Assembly (NCBI RefSeq): GCF_000818015.1
Contig: NZ_CP007511.1
Coordinates: 4,319,481-4,383,480, forward strand
Source: Stutzerimonas balearica DSM 6083
Lineage (GTDB): Bacteria; Pseudomonadota; Gammaproteobacteria; Pseudomonadales; Pseudomonadaceae
Length of the DNA: 64,000 bases
Direction: 5' to 3'
Made by a program: the position numbers and the translations under genes. Below the pieces are notes generated by a model, which ran no database searches, was not told the DNA's origin, and saw only the letters and a list, made by a program, of their open reading frames with translations. Shown in pieces: positions 35,589 through 54,879 of the stretch. Each line of letters begins with the position of its first letter. Positions within the stretch are counted from its first letter, which is position 1.

Positions 35589-36029
35589 TCAACTCACCAC
35601 AGCCGAGGATGCCCAGCGCACGATGTCCTGTGCCCCCATGGCGCCGGCCTGACGCGCGATCTCCCGCCCGCCCCGGAACAGCGCCAGGGTCGGAATGCTG
35701 CGGATGCCGAAGCGGGTGGCCAATTGAGGCTCTGCCTCGGTGTCGACCTTGGCCAGCCGTACCTTGGGTTCCAGCAGGCGCGCGGCCTGCTGGAACTGCG
35801 GCGCCATCATCTTGCAGGGGCCGCACCAGGGGGCCCAGAAATCGACCAGCAGAGGAATGTCGCTGCGCTCCACGTGGCGCGTGAATGTCGCCGTGGTCAG
35901 CTCAATGGGCGCGCCCGTGAACAACGGCTGCTGGCAACGGCCGCAGTTAGGCTGGTCGGCGAGTTTGCCCGCCGGTACGCGGTTGACGGATTGGCAATGC
36001 GGGCAAACGATGTGCAGGCTGTCGCTCAT
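35589..36029 (-). CDS. Thioredoxin 2 (TrxC-like; TLST cargo)
   Basis: This is a cytoplasmic protein-disulfide reductase of 146 residues. An N-terminal zinc-finger module has two CxxC pairs, CPHC (residues 9-12) and CGRC (29-32), typical of TrxC. The thioredoxin domain has the active site [11 protein letters not shown] (residues 67-77) and the cis-proline in [10 protein letters not shown]. The gene overlaps ftsH by 4 bases at its start (ATGA) and lies 6 bases before kefC. A redox role during heat and oxidative stress fits the locus. Confidence 0.92.
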   Translation of the reverse strand: MSDSLHIVCPHCQSVNRVPAGKLADQPNCGRCQQPLFTGAPIELTTATFTRHVERSDIPLLVDFWAPWCGPCKMMAPQFQQAARLLEPKVRLAKVDTEAEPQLATRFGIRSIPTLALFRGGREIARQAGAMGAQDIVRWASSAVVS

Positions 36030-37906
36030 GTCGAGGCTCCTGAAGGTGTTGAGGATGAGGGGAGCGCCGCCTCGGCCGCCGTGGCCGGGGTGGCGCGCTG
36101 GAGCCCCTCGGTCAGGCGGCGGATATCGGCTTCATCCAGGGTTTCCCGCGCCAGGAGCTCGCGGGCACAGCGCTCCAGCACCGCGCGGTTGGCGTCGAGA
36201 ATCCCGTAGGCGCGCTCGAACACGCCCATCACGATGTCGCGGATGGCCTGATCGATGCGCGCCTGGGTCGATTCCGCCACCCGGCAGCCGCCGCTGGCCA
36301 ACTCGGGCGTGTCGAGGAAGCGCGGCCGCTGCGCCTCGAAGGCGATGTAGCCCAAGCCTTCGTCCATACCGAAGCGGGTGATCATGTCGCGGGCGATGTC
36401 GGTGGCCCGCGCCAGGTCGTCGGCCGCCCCCGTGGAGAGTTCGCCAAACACCAGCTTCTCGGCCGCGCGTCCGCCCAGGAGCACGGCGATCTTGTGTTCC
36501 AGATCGCTGCGCGTCATCAGGAAACGGTCTTCGGTCGGGCGCTGCAGGGTGTAGCCCAAGGCACCGATGCCACGCGGGATGATGGAAATCTTGTGCACCG
36601 GGTCAGTGCCCGGCAGCGCCAGCGCCACCAGCGCATGGCCCATCTCGTGATAGGCCACGGTCTCGCGCTCCTTGGGGTTGAGCACGCGGTTTTTCTTTTC
36701 CAGCCCCGCCACGATGCGCTCGATGGCGGCGGTGAAGTCCTGCAGCTCCACGGCCTGCGAGCGGCGGCGCGTCGCGGCCAGCGCCGCCTCGTTGACCAGA
36801 TTGGCCAGATCCGCCCCCGAGAAGCCGGTGGTCAGCGCGGCCACCTGCTCGAGGTCGACCTCGGGTGCCAGCGTGACTTTCTTGACATGCACCTTCAGGA
36901 TGTCGAGCCGGCCCTTCTTGTCGGGGCGGTCCACCAGCACCTGACGGTCGAAGCGGCCGGCGCGCAAGAGCGCCTGATCGAGGATTTCGGGCCGGTTGGT
37001 CGCGGCCAGAATGATGAGCCCCACGGAGGCATCGAAACCGTCTAACTCGGTCAGCAACTGGTTGAGCGTCTGCTCGCGTTCGTCATGACCGCCGATCGGG
37101 CTGCCGACGCCGCGCGCACGGCCCAGCGCGTCGAGCTCGTCGATGAAGATGATGGCCGGCGCCTGGCCGCGGGCCTGCTCGAAAAGGTCGCGCACCCGCG
37201 CCGCGCCCACGCCGACGAACATCTCGACGAATTCCGAACCCGAGATGGAGAAAAACGGTACGCCCGCTTCACCGGCGACCGCCTTGGCCAGCAAGGTCTT
37301 GCCGGTGCCGGGCGGCCCCACCAGCAGCACACCCTTGGGGATGCGCGCCCCGAGACGGCCATAGTCCTGCGGATTCTTCAGGAAATCGACGATCTCGACC
37401 AGCTCCGCCTTGGCCTCATCCACCCCCGCGACATCGGCGAACGTCACACCGGTGTTCTTTTCCACGAACACCTTGGCGCGGCTCTTACCGATGTTGAGAA
37501 ACCCGCCCATGCCCTGCTTCTCGGCGAAGCGGCGGAACAGGAAGAACCAGACGCCAAAGAAGGCTACCGCTGGCAGGATCCACGACAGCACATCGCGCAG
37601 CCAGGTGCTCTCCACCACGCGGGCATAGGGCACGTCGTACTTCGACAGGCGATCGGCAAGATCGGGTTCGACCCTCGTTGCCACGATCGTCGTCTTGCCC
37701 CGGCTGTCCGGCGACTTCAGGCGCCCGGTCACCGTACGATCCGACACCAGCACTTCGGCCACGCGACCCTCGGCCAGCGCCTTCTCGAACTCGCTGTAGG
37801 GCACCGGCTCGACGGTTTTCGCCGTCTGCCAGTAGCTCTGCAAACTCAACAACAGCAGGAGGGCAACGATCCAGTAGCCGGTATTCCATTGATTCTTTTT
37901 TTCCAT
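36026..37906 (-). CDS. ftsH: FtsH-type ATP-dependent metalloprotease (TLST cargo)
   Basis: This is a membrane AAA+ protease that extracts and degrades unstable membrane and regulatory proteins; here it is a second copy carried as cargo. Two N-terminal membrane segments (about 10-24 and 110-127) flank a periplasmic domain. The Walker A motif is [14 protein letters not shown] (near residue 198), the Walker B motif [12 protein letters not shown], and the zinc site HEMGH in [15 protein letters not shown] (near 420). The 626-residue length is normal. The C-terminal tail is short and alanine-rich. It overlaps trx by 4 bases. Confidence 0.94.
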   Translation of the reverse strand: MEKKNQWNTGYWIVALLLLLSLQSYWQTAKTVEPVPYSEFEKALAEGRVAEVLVSDRTVTGRLKSPDSRGKTTIVATRVEPDLADRLSKYDVPYARVVESTWLRDVLSWILPAVAFFGVWFFLFRRFAEKQGMGGFLNIGKSRAKVFVEKNTGVTFADVAGVDEAKAELVEIVDFLKNPQDYGRLGARIPKGVLLVGPPGTGKTLLAKAVAGEAGVPFFSISGSEFVEMFVGVGAARVRDLFEQARGQAPAIIFIDELDALGRARGVGSPIGGHDEREQTLNQLLTELDGFDASVGLIILAATNRPEILDQALLRAGRFDRQVLVDRPDKKGRLDILKVHVKKVTLAPEVDLEQVAALTTGFSGADLANLVNEAALAATRRRSQAVELQDFTAAIERIVAGLEKKNRVLNPKERETVAYHEMGHALVALALPGTDPVHKISIIPRGIGALGYTLQRPTEDRFLMTRSDLEHKIAVLLGGRAAEKLVFGELSTGAADDLARATDIARDMITRFGMDEGLGYIAFEAQRPRFLDTPELASGGCRVAESTQARIDQAIRDIVMGVFERAYGILDANRAVLERCARELLARETLDEADIRRLTEGLQRATPATAAEAALPSSSTPSGAST

Positions 37907-37966
37907 GGGCCGTGTTCCTCGAAAGTCGAGTCGCCAGAGGATCAGGTGAACAGACGGGCCGCGCCG

Positions 37967-38157
37967 TCACGCAAACGGATGGCCAGCGAGCGGGAGGGCA
38001 GTGCAGCCGCTGATGAGCAGCCCCCACGGCGTGGCCGACCGCGGATCACGCTTGTAGACGACCGCGTGACCCGCGGACACGACCGCCACCGCGATCGAGG
38101 CCAGGGAGGCTGCCCATGCCAGGCCGATGGGATCGGACACGGCAGCCTCTCCCAACA

Positions 38158-38158
<1 letters not shown>
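37967..38158 (-). CDS. Short ORF resembling a phospholipase D/cardiolipin synthase N-terminus
   Basis: This 63-codon frame starts at the ATG that overlaps the clpG stop by one base (TAATG), so it should be translated by coupling. It has one hydrophobic segment (IGLAWAASLASIAVAVVSAG) followed by HAVVYKRDPRSATPWGLLIS, which resembles the PLDc_N segment at the start of cardiolipin synthases. The catalytic HKD part is absent. It is probably a remnant of a lost gene, or a small membrane protein in its own right. Confidence 0.55.
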
Positions 38159-41007
<2,849 letters not shown>

Positions 41008-41102
41008 GCTGATGCTCCTGAGAAGGTTGAGGCACGAGGCATCGCGAGCCGCGACACCTCGTCTCGTGCCGGGTTTTTCTTGTGACGAACGAGCCGGCGA
41101 CG

Positions 41103-41672
41103 TCAGCCGTTGATCGGGATCGAGCGTCCCTGCTTCGGCGCGCTGACCTCGCGCTTGTCGATCGTGACCGTGAGCACCCCGTTCTTGAACGATGCCTTGA
41201 TCGAATCCTGGTTGGCGTCGTCAGGCAGGTTCAAGGCACGCTGAAAGCTGCCGTAGGAGCGCTCCACACGGTGGAAGCCACCTTCCTTCTTCTCCTGTTC
41301 CTGGCGCTTCTCGCCACGCACCATCAGCACGTCGTTGTCGAGGGTGATCTGGATGTCCTTCTCCTCGACACCGGGCACTTCCAGGGCAATCTTGTACTGC
41401 TTGTCGGTTTCCTGGATGTCCAGGGCCGGCTTCAGCATGCCCGACCAATCGGATGGCAGCCGCGGCATGGCCAGCGCCGGAAAGCCGAAGCCCCGGAACG
41501 CATCATCGAACAGCCGGTCGATCTCGCGATGCAGTTGCAGGATCGGGCTGACTGGCCCGCTCGCCGCCGGTAGGTCATTGCGTTGCACTGGCAGTGAAGA
41601 GACGGTTTGCTGCTCCTCCTGCTCTTTTTTGAACCAGTTCCAGGGAGCCAACTTCTTGAAATCAATATCCAT
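41103..41672 (-). CDS. hsp20: Small heat-shock protein Hsp20 (TLST cargo)
   Basis: This is a holdase chaperone of the alpha-crystallin family, 189 residues. The start MDIDFKKLAPWNWFKKEQEE has GGAGG 6 bases upstream; a longer frame adds 12 residues. The crystallin domain runs from about 77 to 175 (LDIQETDKQYKIALEVPGVE, then NGVLTVTIDKRE). The C-terminal IPI motif is in GRSIPING and mediates oligomer formation. It precedes clpG by about 95 bases and supplies bound unfolded proteins to the disaggregase. Confidence 0.92.
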   Translation of the reverse strand: MDIDFKKLAPWNWFKKEQEEQQTVSSLPVQRNDLPAASGPVSPILQLHREIDRLFDDAFRGFGFPALAMPRLPSDWSGMLKPALDIQETDKQYKIALEVPGVEEKDIQITLDNDVLMVRGEKRQEQEKKEGGFHRVERSYGSFQRALNLPDDANQDSIKASFKNGVLTVTIDKREVSAPKQGRSIPING

Positions 41673-41708
41673 GTCACACCTCCAGAAAAAAGAAAAATGA
41701 AGAATCAC

Positions 41709-41986
41709 TCAATCCTTTCGCCTGCTGCGACGGACAGCGCGCCCAGGCGATACGGGATGTTCCGATGACTGCTGCTCATCTCTGCGCACCACCTCCTTCT
41801 TTTCCCCGGCTTGGGTCTGATCATTGATCCACTGATCGATTTCGCTTTGACGAAACCGCCACGCCGCGCCCGCCTTGAAAGCCGGAATTTCCCCGTGCGC
41901 GCGAGCCGATAAAGCGTCCGCTTGCCGACTTTCAAGTACGCTGCCAATTCATCGAGCGTGAAAATCACCTGCAGGTGCGCTTTCAT
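41709..41986 (-). pseudogene. Small helix-turn-helix DNA-binding protein, frameshifted
   Basis: This is an excisionase/MerR-like HTH protein at the head of the stress operon. The start MKAHLQVIFTLDELAAYLKV leads into the helix-turn-helix (KVGKRTLYRLA). At 41891-41894 (GGGG on the coding strand) one G seems missing. Restoring it gives GEIPAFKAGAAWRFRQSEID, the normal continuation, ending at a stop at 41709 after a lysine/arginine-rich tail. As read, the frame continues out of register to 41705. The protein may regulate hsp20-clpG; this is inferred from position. Confidence 0.72.
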
Positions 41987-42041
41987 TTCACCCTCTCCAA
42001 CCGCGCCGCTTTGCGGTTCCGGCCAAGGAAATTCTTGCAAG

Positions 42042-42111
42042 ACATTGCGCCTTTCAGGAAAAACTCAAGGGTCAATGCACAGCGTTCTGCCGCCCCATTG
42101 ATGCAGGTCAA
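42042..42111 (-). promoter_or_regulatory. Stress operon promoter region with FNR/ANR-type box and possible sigma-32 elements
   Basis: TTGATGCAGGTCAA (42098-42111) matches the FNR/ANR box TTGAT-N4-ATCAA at 9 of its 10 fixed positions. It lies about 112 bases upstream of the HTH start. A candidate heat-shock -35 CTTGAG (42064-42069) is followed after 14 bases by CGCAATGT (42042-42049), a weak match to the sigma-32 -10. The ANR box is more convincing than the sigma-32 site. Confidence 0.45.
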
Positions 42112-42199
42112 ATGCTCAGGCAAGGCGCAGCGGGGCGGCCCGATCCGGCCATGGACAGAGCCTAGCTTGGCTAGCCTGCGTGTGCCACAGGCGCCTCGA

Positions 42200-42466
42200 T
42201 CAAACACCGATCCTCACGTTATAGCCGAGTGCCCGCAGCCCCTTGCTCGTCTGCATGTTCCTTGGCGGAAACTCGTCTGGGCGCGCCCAGCCGACGATTT
42301 CCCCGAGGCTGCTCAGGCCAATGTGCGGAATTGCCCAGTCGTCGCTGCGGATCGCGTTCCAGAGTCGGGCCGAAACACTTCCGTTGCCCCAGACAACGTA
42401 GTTCAACAGTATCCGTCCGGCCAACACACCTTCCCGACACCGCCGCCGAAGGCCATGGCCCATCAA
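42200..42466 (-). CDS. Unassigned 3' gene fragment next to the IS66 remnant
   Basis: An open frame of 88 codons ends at 42200 with a protein-like C-terminus (GEIVGWARPDEFPPRNMQTS, then KGLRALGYNVRIGV). I do not recognise the family. The frame ends near the left boundary of the IS66 remnant at about 42470, so it may be the 3' part of a gene cut by that insertion. A convincing start codon with a ribosome binding site is not seen. The 120 bases towards the operon promoter show no other gene. Confidence 0.4.
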   Translation of the reverse strand: MMGHGLRRRCREGVLAGRILLNYVVWGNGSVSARLWNAIRSDDWAIPHIGLSSLGEIVGWARPDEFPPRNMQTSKGLRALGYNVRIGV

Positions 42467-42477
42467 GCGGATTTTCC

Positions 42478-42850
42478 ATGCCCCCTCAGCGCCGTACCTA
42501 CAGCAAATCTTTCAAGGCCCAGGTCATTCAGGAGTGTTCTGAACCCGGTGCCTCCATCGCAAACATCGCCTTGGGCTACAGCCTCAATGCCAACCTCGTC
42601 CACAAATGGATTCGGCTACATACCCAGAAAACCACGGCTATCCAGCTAGCGTTCATCCCGTTGCCTTCTCAAATGCTCGGCGCGGGATCGCATGCTCAAG
42701 TGCGCTGCTGCGATCATGAGTTTGATCCGGTCCGCCCGTAATAATGGGCACGATCCGTATGCCTATCTCAAGGATGTGCTGACACGGTTGCCGACGCAGC
42801 GGGCGAGTGAGATTGCAGAGCTGCTGCCGCATAGGTGGCATCCGGCATAG
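42478..42850 (+). mobile_element. IS66-family remnant: tnpA 5' part joined to tnpC 3' end
   Basis: ATG at 42478 opens MPPQRRTYSKSFKAQVIQEC, the start of the IS66 accessory protein TnpA, with its HTH (IALGYSLNANLVHKWIRLH) up to about 42660. From about 42683 the sequence jumps to the C-terminus of the IS66 transposase (MSLIRSARNNGHDPYAYLKD, then RASEIAELLPHRW), ending at the TAG at 42848. tnpB and most of tnpC are deleted. It is non-functional. Confidence 0.82.
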
Positions 42851-43110
42851 TCGCGCAAGACGGTTTGCCCGCACGCTTACGTTCAACAGCTCAAGCACCG
42901 TCCGCCCTTCGCGGGATCGTTGCCGCCAGAGCCACACGCCGAACTTTTCCACCTTGTCGTCGCCGGCCTGCGGTCAGTCAGGCAAGCCCAGGTGCTCGTT
43001 TTCCTGCTTGATCGCGTGGTCTCGGATCGCGTGCACCCGGGAAACGGCATCCACGAACTGCCACCATCTCTTAGCTTGGCGGGGTCAAGCCAGCCGGGAT
43101 GCCCGGACGG

Positions 43111-45844
<2,734 letters not shown>

Positions 45845-45846
45845 GA

Positions 45847-46629
45847 TCAATTCTCCTGCTGGTGCTCTGGGGCCGCGCAGATCAGTCTGACGCCGCGGGC
45901 CTGAATGCTGGTGCGCGCCTCTTCGCTGAGGCGCTCGTCGGTAATGAGCGTGTGGATGCTGCTCCACGGCAGCTCCAGATTCGGAATACGCCGGCCGACC
46001 TTGTCCGCCTCGGCGAGAACGATGACTTCGCGTGCGACCTCGGCCATGACCCTCGATAGGCCGAGCAGCTCGTTGAAGGTCGTGGTGCCGCGCGCCAGGT
46101 CGATGCCATCGGCACCGATGAACAGCTGGTCGAAATCGTAGGACCTGAGGACCTGCTCGGCGACCTGCCCCTGGAAGGACTCCGAGTGCGGGTCCCAGGT
46201 ACCGCCGGTCATCAGCAGGACCGGTTCGTGCTCCAGCTCGCGCAGCGCCGTGGCGACATTCAGCGAGTTGGTCATCACCACCAGGCCGTGCTTGTGGCCG
46301 AGCTGCGGAATCATCGCCGCCGTGGTGGTACCGGAATCGATGATGATCCGCGCATGCTCGCGGATGCAGCCGACCGCCGCACGGGCGATGGCCTGCTTCC
46401 AGGGCGAAACCGGCTGGCTGGTATCGGCAATGAATTCCTGCGGCAGCGGGACGGCGCCGCCATAGCGGCGCAGCAACAGGCCATTCTTTTCCAGCGCGGC
46501 GAGATCCTTGCGGATGGTGACCTCGGAGGTCTCGAAGCGCCGGGCGAGCTGGTCGACGCCGACTTCGCCCTGTTCGTCGAGCAGGGCGAGAATGGCATGG
46601 CGGCGCTGCGGTGTGTTGCGCTTCGACAT
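45847..46629 (-). CDS. DeoR/GlpR family transcriptional regulator
   Basis: This 260-residue repressor has an N-terminal winged helix ([20 protein letters not shown], then [20 protein letters not shown]) and a C-terminal sugar-phosphate sensing domain with [14 protein letters not shown]. It is encoded 2 bases before glmS and after glmU, an arrangement conserved in Pseudomonas and suggestive of control of amino-sugar metabolism. The ligand is probably a sugar phosphate such as GlcN6P, which is inferred from context. Confidence 0.88.
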   Translation of the reverse strand: MSKRNTPQRRHAILALLDEQGEVGVDQLARRFETSEVTIRKDLAALEKNGLLLRRYGGAVPLPQEFIADTSQPVSPWKQAIARAAVGCIREHARIIIDSGTTTAAMIPQLGHKHGLVVMTNSLNVATALRELEHEPVLLMTGGTWDPHSESFQGQVAEQVLRSYDFDQLFIGADGIDLARGTTTFNELLGLSRVMAEVAREVIVLAEADKVGRRIPNLELPWSSIHTLITDERLSEEARTSIQARGVRLICAAPEHQQEN

Positions 46630-46717
46630 CGCTAAGTTTCGATTCGAAATTTAATGGCGCGAATCAAAACATAAGGCGCTTTCTGACGCAACCGTCAGGC
46701 CGCCGGCGCTGGTCGGC

Positions 46718-48082
46718 TCAGGGCTTGGCTTTCACCGGTCGCTGCCAGCCCTGGATATTGCGCTGGCGGCCGCGGCCGAGGGCGAGGTTATGCGCCGGCA
46801 CGTCCTCGGTGATGGTCGAGCCGGCGCCGGTGGTCGCCCCCTCACCCAGAACCAGGGGCGCTACCAGAGAACTGTTGGAGCCGATGAAGACGTCCTCGCC
46901 CATGACCGTGCGGTGCTTGTTGGCGCCGTCGTAATTGCAGGTGATGGTGCCAGCCCCGATGTTGGTGCGGGCGCCGATGTCGGCATCGCCCAGGTAGCTC
47001 AGGTGACCGGCCTTGGCGCCCTCGCCCAGCGTCGCATTCTTCAGCTCGACGAAATTGCCGACGTGCGCCTTGGCCCCCAGCCGGGTGCCGGGGCGCAAGC
47101 GGGCGAAAGGCCCGCAATCGGCGCCTTCGCCCAGCTCGGCGCCTTCCAGGTGCGAGTTGGCCTTGACCTGGGCCCCGCGGCGCAAGGTGCTGTCCTTGAT
47201 CACGCAATTGGGGCCGATCTGCACACCGTCCTCGATGACCACCCGGCCTTCGAGCAACACGTTGACGTCAATGCTGACATCGCGGCCAACGCTGACTTCG
47301 CCGCGTACGTCAAAGCGCGCCGGGTCGCGCAGCGTGACCCCCTGCGCCATCAGCTGTCGCGCAGCGCGCCACTGGTAGTGCCGCTCGAGTTCGGCGAGCT
47401 GAATGCGGTCGTTGGCGCCCTGCACTTCCATTGCATCGGATGCCTGCTCGGTCGCCACGCTCAGACCTTCGGCAACGGCCATGGCGATCACGTCGGTGAG
47501 GTAGTACTCGCCCTGCGCGTTGCCGTTGGACAAACGTCCCAACCAGTCACCCAGGCGCTGGCCTGGCACGGCGAGAATGCCGGTGTTGCCCTCGCGGATC
47601 GCGCGCTGCTCGGCGCTGGCATCCTTGTGCTCGACGATCGCCTGCACCTTGCCCGCCGCGTCGCGCACGATGCGCCCGTAGCCGGTAGGGTCGGCCAGTT
47701 CGACGGTCAGCAGTGCCAGCTGGTCGGTGCAGACCTTGGCCAGCAGTCGCTCCAGGGTTTGCGCCTGGATCAGCGGTACGTCGCCGTAGAGGATCAGCAC
47801 GCGCTCGGCGCCAAGCTGGGGTAGCGCCTGGGCCACGGCGTGGCCGGTGCCGAGCTGCTCGGCCTGGAGGACGAAATTGAGGTCATCGGCGCCAAGTTGC
47901 TCGCGCACCTGCTCGGCACCGTGCCCGATCACCACCTGGATGCTGCGCGGCTGCAGCGCCCGGGCGGTATCGATGACATGCGCCAGCATGCTCTTGCCGG
48001 CCACGGGATGCAGGACCTTGGGCAGGGCGGAACGCATGCGGGTGCCCTGGCCGGCGGCCAGAATGACGATATCGAGCGACAT
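46718..48082 (-). CDS. glmU: Bifunctional GlmU (GlcN-1-P acetyltransferase / UDP-GlcNAc pyrophosphorylase)
   Basis: GlmU acetylates glucosamine-1-phosphate and couples it to UTP to give UDP-GlcNAc. The 454-residue protein starts [20 protein letters not shown] with the nucleotidyltransferase loop and PKVLH. The second half (about 250-454) is a left-handed beta-helix of hexapeptide repeats typical of the acyltransferase (for example [20 protein letters not shown]). It sits between the ATP synthase operon and deoR-glmS, as usual in Pseudomonas. Confidence 0.97.
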   Translation of the reverse strand: MSLDIVILAAGQGTRMRSALPKVLHPVAGKSMLAHVIDTARALQPRSIQVVIGHGAEQVREQLGADDLNFVLQAEQLGTGHAVAQALPQLGAERVLILYGDVPLIQAQTLERLLAKVCTDQLALLTVELADPTGYGRIVRDAAGKVQAIVEHKDASAEQRAIREGNTGILAVPGQRLGDWLGRLSNGNAQGEYYLTDVIAMAVAEGLSVATEQASDAMEVQGANDRIQLAELERHYQWRAARQLMAQGVTLRDPARFDVRGEVSVGRDVSIDVNVLLEGRVVIEDGVQIGPNCVIKDSTLRRGAQVKANSHLEGAELGEGADCGPFARLRPGTRLGAKAHVGNFVELKNATLGEGAKAGHLSYLGDADIGARTNIGAGTITCNYDGANKHRTVMGEDVFIGSNSSLVAPLVLGEGATTGAGSTITEDVPAHNLALGRGRQRNIQGWQRPVKAKP

Positions 48083-48136
48083 GAAGGATTCCTGAATCGA
48101 CGAAGCCAGGCCGGCTTCATGGGTGACAGAAAAAGA

Positions 48137-48162
48137 AAAAGGGTAGCCAAGGCTACCCTTTT
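48137..48162 (-). terminator. Rho-independent terminator of the atp operon
   Basis: AAAAGGGTAGCC (48137-48148) and GGCTACCCTTTT (48151-48162) form a perfect 12-base stem with a 2-base loop. On the minus strand the stem is followed by a T-rich run. It lies 29 bases after the atpC stop and before glmU. Confidence 0.9.
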
Positions 48163-48190
48163 ACTCGAACGCGATGAAGTCGCTGACCGA

Positions 48191-48619
48191 TCAGTGACGG
48201 CCGTACTTCTTGCGCAGTGCCTCGATGGTCCGCAGCTGGGCAGCGGCCTCGGCCAGACGTGCGGCCGCGGAGCCGTAGTCGAACTCGGCACCTTTCTCGT
48301 GCAGCGCTTTCTCGGCAGCCTTGACGGCAGCCTGGGCGGCCGCTTCGTCGAGGTCCTTGGCGCGCGTCGCGGTGTCGGCGAGCACCTTCACCATGTTCGG
48401 CTGCACTTCGATGAAGCCGCCGGAGATGTAGAAGATCTCTTCCTCGCCACCCTGCTTGATCACTCGCACCGGACCGGGCTTGAGATCGGTCAGCAGCGGC
48501 GCGTGGCCCGGCAGGATACCGATGTCACCGAGGTTCCCGTGGGCGATGACCATTTCCACCAGCCCCGAGAACAGCTCTTCTTCCGCACTGACGATGTCGC
48601 AATGGACTGTCATAGCCAT
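48191..48619 (-). CDS. atpC: ATP synthase epsilon subunit AtpC
   Basis: AtpC is the epsilon subunit of the F1 central stalk; it couples rotation to catalysis and inhibits ATP hydrolysis. The protein (142 residues from [20 protein letters not shown]) has the N-terminal beta-sandwich ([20 protein letters not shown]) and two C-terminal helices. Three in-frame ATG codons lie within 12 bases; MAMTVH is preferred because a GAGG ribosome binding site is better spaced from it. It is the last gene of the atp operon, followed by a terminator. Confidence 0.95.
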   Translation of the reverse strand: MAMTVHCDIVSAEEELFSGLVEMVIAHGNLGDIGILPGHAPLLTDLKPGPVRVIKQGGEEEIFYISGGFIEVQPNMVKVLADTATRAKDLDEAAAQAAVKAAEKALHEKGAEFDYGSAAARLAEAAAQLRTIEALRKKYGRH

Positions 48620-48694
48620 ATTCATGCCTCGGTAGTCAGCCTGGCCGGCATACGCCAGTCAGGCTGGGACAGCGCCCGTGAACGGGCGCGCCAG

Positions 48695-50101
<1,407 letters not shown>

Positions 50102-50968
50102 TTAAACCGCGGCAGCGCCGCCGACGATTTCCGAGATTTCCTGAGTGATCGCAGCCTGACGGGCCTTGTTGTAGACCAGCTGCAAATCGCTGATCAGATC
50201 ACCGGCGTTGTCGGTTGCGTTCTTCATGGCGATCATCCGCGCGGCCTGCTCGGCTGCGCCGTTCTCAACTACCGCCTGGTAGACCTGGGACTCGATGAAG
50301 CGAACCAGCAGGGCATCCAGCAGCTGCTGGGCATCCGGCTCGTAGAGGTAGTCCCACTGACCCTTCTTCACTGCCTGTGCGTCTTCGACTTCAGCCAGTG
50401 GCAGAAGCTGATCGATCGTCGGCTTCTGGGTCATGGTGTTGATGAACTTGTTGGAGACCAGGTACAAGCGGTCCAGCCGGCCCTCGTTGAAGGCGTCCAG
50501 CATGACCTTGACGCTGCCGACCAGGTCGTTGACCGACGGCTCTTCGCCCAGGTTGCCGATCGCCGCGACGACGTTGCCACCGAAGCTACGGAAAAAGCTC
50601 GCACCCTTGTTGCCGATGACGCACAGGTCGGCCTCGACCTTCTGGTCGTGCCATTCCTTCATGCTGCGAATCAGTGCCTTGAACAGGTTGATGTTCAGGC
50701 CACCGCACAGACCGCGATCGGACGACACGACGATGTAACCGACACGCTTGACCGGACGCTCCACCATGAACGGATGACGGTACTCGGGGTTGGCGTTGGC
50801 CAGATGGCCAATCACCTGCCGGATCCGCTCCGCGTAGGGACGGCTGGCAGCCATGCGCATCTGTGCCTTGCGCATCTTGCTGACCGCCACCTTTTCCATG
50901 GCGCTGGTGATCTTCTGCGTGCTTTTGATGCTCGCAATCTTGCTGCGAATCTCTTTTGCGCCTGCCAT
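50102..50968 (-). CDS. atpG: ATP synthase gamma subunit AtpG
   Basis: AtpG is the rotating central stalk of F1. The 288-residue protein begins [20 protein letters not shown] with the conserved N-terminal coiled-coil helix ([14 protein letters not shown]). The matching C-terminal helix ends in [20 protein letters not shown]. The middle [15 protein letters not shown] motif is standard. It sits between atpA and atpD. Confidence 0.98.
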   Translation of the reverse strand: MAGAKEIRSKIASIKSTQKITSAMEKVAVSKMRKAQMRMAASRPYAERIRQVIGHLANANPEYRHPFMVERPVKRVGYIVVSSDRGLCGGLNINLFKALIRSMKEWHDQKVEADLCVIGNKGASFFRSFGGNVVAAIGNLGEEPSVNDLVGSVKVMLDAFNEGRLDRLYLVSNKFINTMTQKPTIDQLLPLAEVEDAQAVKKGQWDYLYEPDAQQLLDALLVRFIESQVYQAVVENGAAEQAARMIAMKNATDNAGDLISDLQLVYNKARQAAITQEISEIVGGAAAV

Positions 50969-51018
50969 TTGACACCTTTCGGGTTAGCAGGCGGGAGCCC
51001 TGAGGCTCCCGCTGCGGC

Positions 51019-52563
<1,545 letters not shown>

Positions 52564-52578
52564 GCCATGACCCTCAAA

Positions 52579-53115
52579 TCAGGATTTCAACGATTCGGCC
52601 AACTGGCTCAGTTTGCCGCGAACCGAACCGTCGACAACCACGTCGCCAGCGCGGATGACCACGCCGCCGATCAATGCAGGATTCACGGCCTGCTGGAGGT
52701 TGACGGTGCGATCTAGCCGCTTGGACAGGGCGGCAGCCAAGGTTTGGAGTTGCTCGTTGCTGAGCTCGTAGGCAGTTTCGACTTCTGCATCGAGCGTTTT
52801 CTCGGCTTGCGCCTTGATGTCCTCGTACAGCTCCCACACAGTCGGCAGAACGGCCAGGCGATCGTTCTCGCCCAGGGTCCTGACGAAATTGCGGAACGCT
52901 TCGTCCGCGTCGTTGCCCAGCACACGTACCAGCGCCTCGACCTTGCTATCGCTGGTCAGGCGCGGATCGTTGAGCAATGCATCGACTTCGGGGACTTCTA
53001 CAGCGACGGCGGCCAGATTCAGCATTTTCGACCAGGCCTGAGTCTGGTCGACCGAGCTGGCAAACTCGAAAGCGGCTTTCGCGTAAGGCCGAGCAAGCGT
53101 CTGGGTATTGATCAT
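52579..53115 (-). CDS. atpH: ATP synthase delta subunit AtpH
   Basis: AtpH connects the peripheral stalk to the top of the F1 hexamer. The 178-residue protein starts MINTQTLARPYAKAAFEFAS, the usual opening, and ends with the beta-strand region NPALIGGVVIRAGDVVVDGS. It lies 12 bases after atpF and 15 bases before atpA. Confidence 0.97.
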   Translation of the reverse strand: MINTQTLARPYAKAAFEFASSVDQTQAWSKMLNLAAVAVEVPEVDALLNDPRLTSDSKVEALVRVLGNDADEAFRNFVRTLGENDRLAVLPTVWELYEDIKAQAEKTLDAEVETAYELSNEQLQTLAAALSKRLDRTVNLQQAVNPALIGGVVIRAGDVVVDGSVRGKLSQLAESLKS

Positions 53116-53127
53116 CGCTTGCCTCGC

Positions 53128-53598
53128 TTAGAGTTGGGAGGCCAGTTTTTCGACCAGTTCGTTGTGTACCTTGGCGTCCACCTGGGACTCCAGGATCTTC
53201 TCCGCACCGGCTACGGCAAGCGCCGCGACCTGACTGCGCAGTTGGTCCCTGGCACGGTTCACTTCCTGTTCGATCTCGGCGCGGGCGCCGGCTACCAGCC
53301 GCTCACCCTCGGCACGGGCTTGCTGCTTGGCTTCCTCGATGATCGCATTGGCGTGCTTGTTCGCCTGCTCGAGGATCTGGGCAGCCTGCTCCTTGGTCTC
53401 ACGGAGGGTGTTGGACACCTTTTCCTGAGCCAGTTTCAGGTCTTGCTGCGCACGGCCTGCCGCATCCAGCCCCTCGGCGATCTTCTTCTGGCGTGCGTTC
53501 ATGGCGGCCGTGATAGGCGGCCAGACGAACTTCATGCAGAACCAGACGAAGATAGCGAAGGCGAGCGTTTGACCGAACAGCGTCAAGTTAATGTTCAC
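53128..53598 (-). CDS. atpF: ATP synthase b subunit AtpF
   Basis: AtpF is the peripheral stalk subunit. The 156-residue protein has one N-terminal membrane helix ([20 protein letters not shown]) followed by a long charged helix (about 30-156) rich in alanine, glutamate and glutamine that forms a dimeric coiled coil. The start [10 protein letters not shown] is the standard Pseudomonas start. It lies about 90 bases after atpE. Confidence 0.97.
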   Translation of the reverse strand: MNINLTLFGQTLAFAIFVWFCMKFVWPPITAAMNARQKKIAEGLDAAGRAQQDLKLAQEKVSNTLRETKEQAAQILEQANKHANAIIEEAKQQARAEGERLVAGARAEIEQEVNRARDQLRSQVAALAVAGAEKILESQVDAKVHNELVEKLASQL

Positions 53599-53691
53599 AG
53601 CGATTTACCTCGTGCTATCTCGTTCAACGCGGGAGTCATTCCACGGCGACGGGGCTCGCCCGGCGAACCCCATCTCAAACCGGAAAAATGA

Positions 53692-53934
<243 letters not shown>

Positions 53935-53990
53935 CTAAGGGGGGTTTAAGGTTTGTTGGGTAAAGCGGACTAGCGTTGGCCGGACGTTCC

Positions 53991-54872
<882 letters not shown>

Positions 54873-54879
54873 TCAATAC

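Noticed and set aside
35868..35880. CCACGTGG core inside trx as a second parS site
   Set aside because: Only the central eight bases match; the flanking GTT/AAC arms required by ParB are absent, and it lies in coding cargo sequence.
42653..42952. Minus-strand frame starting MEKFGVWLWRQRSREGRTVL as a gene
   Set aside because: The frame crosses the boundary of the IS66 tnpC remnant on the opposite strand and its second half is the antisense of tnpC, so it is not an intact gene.
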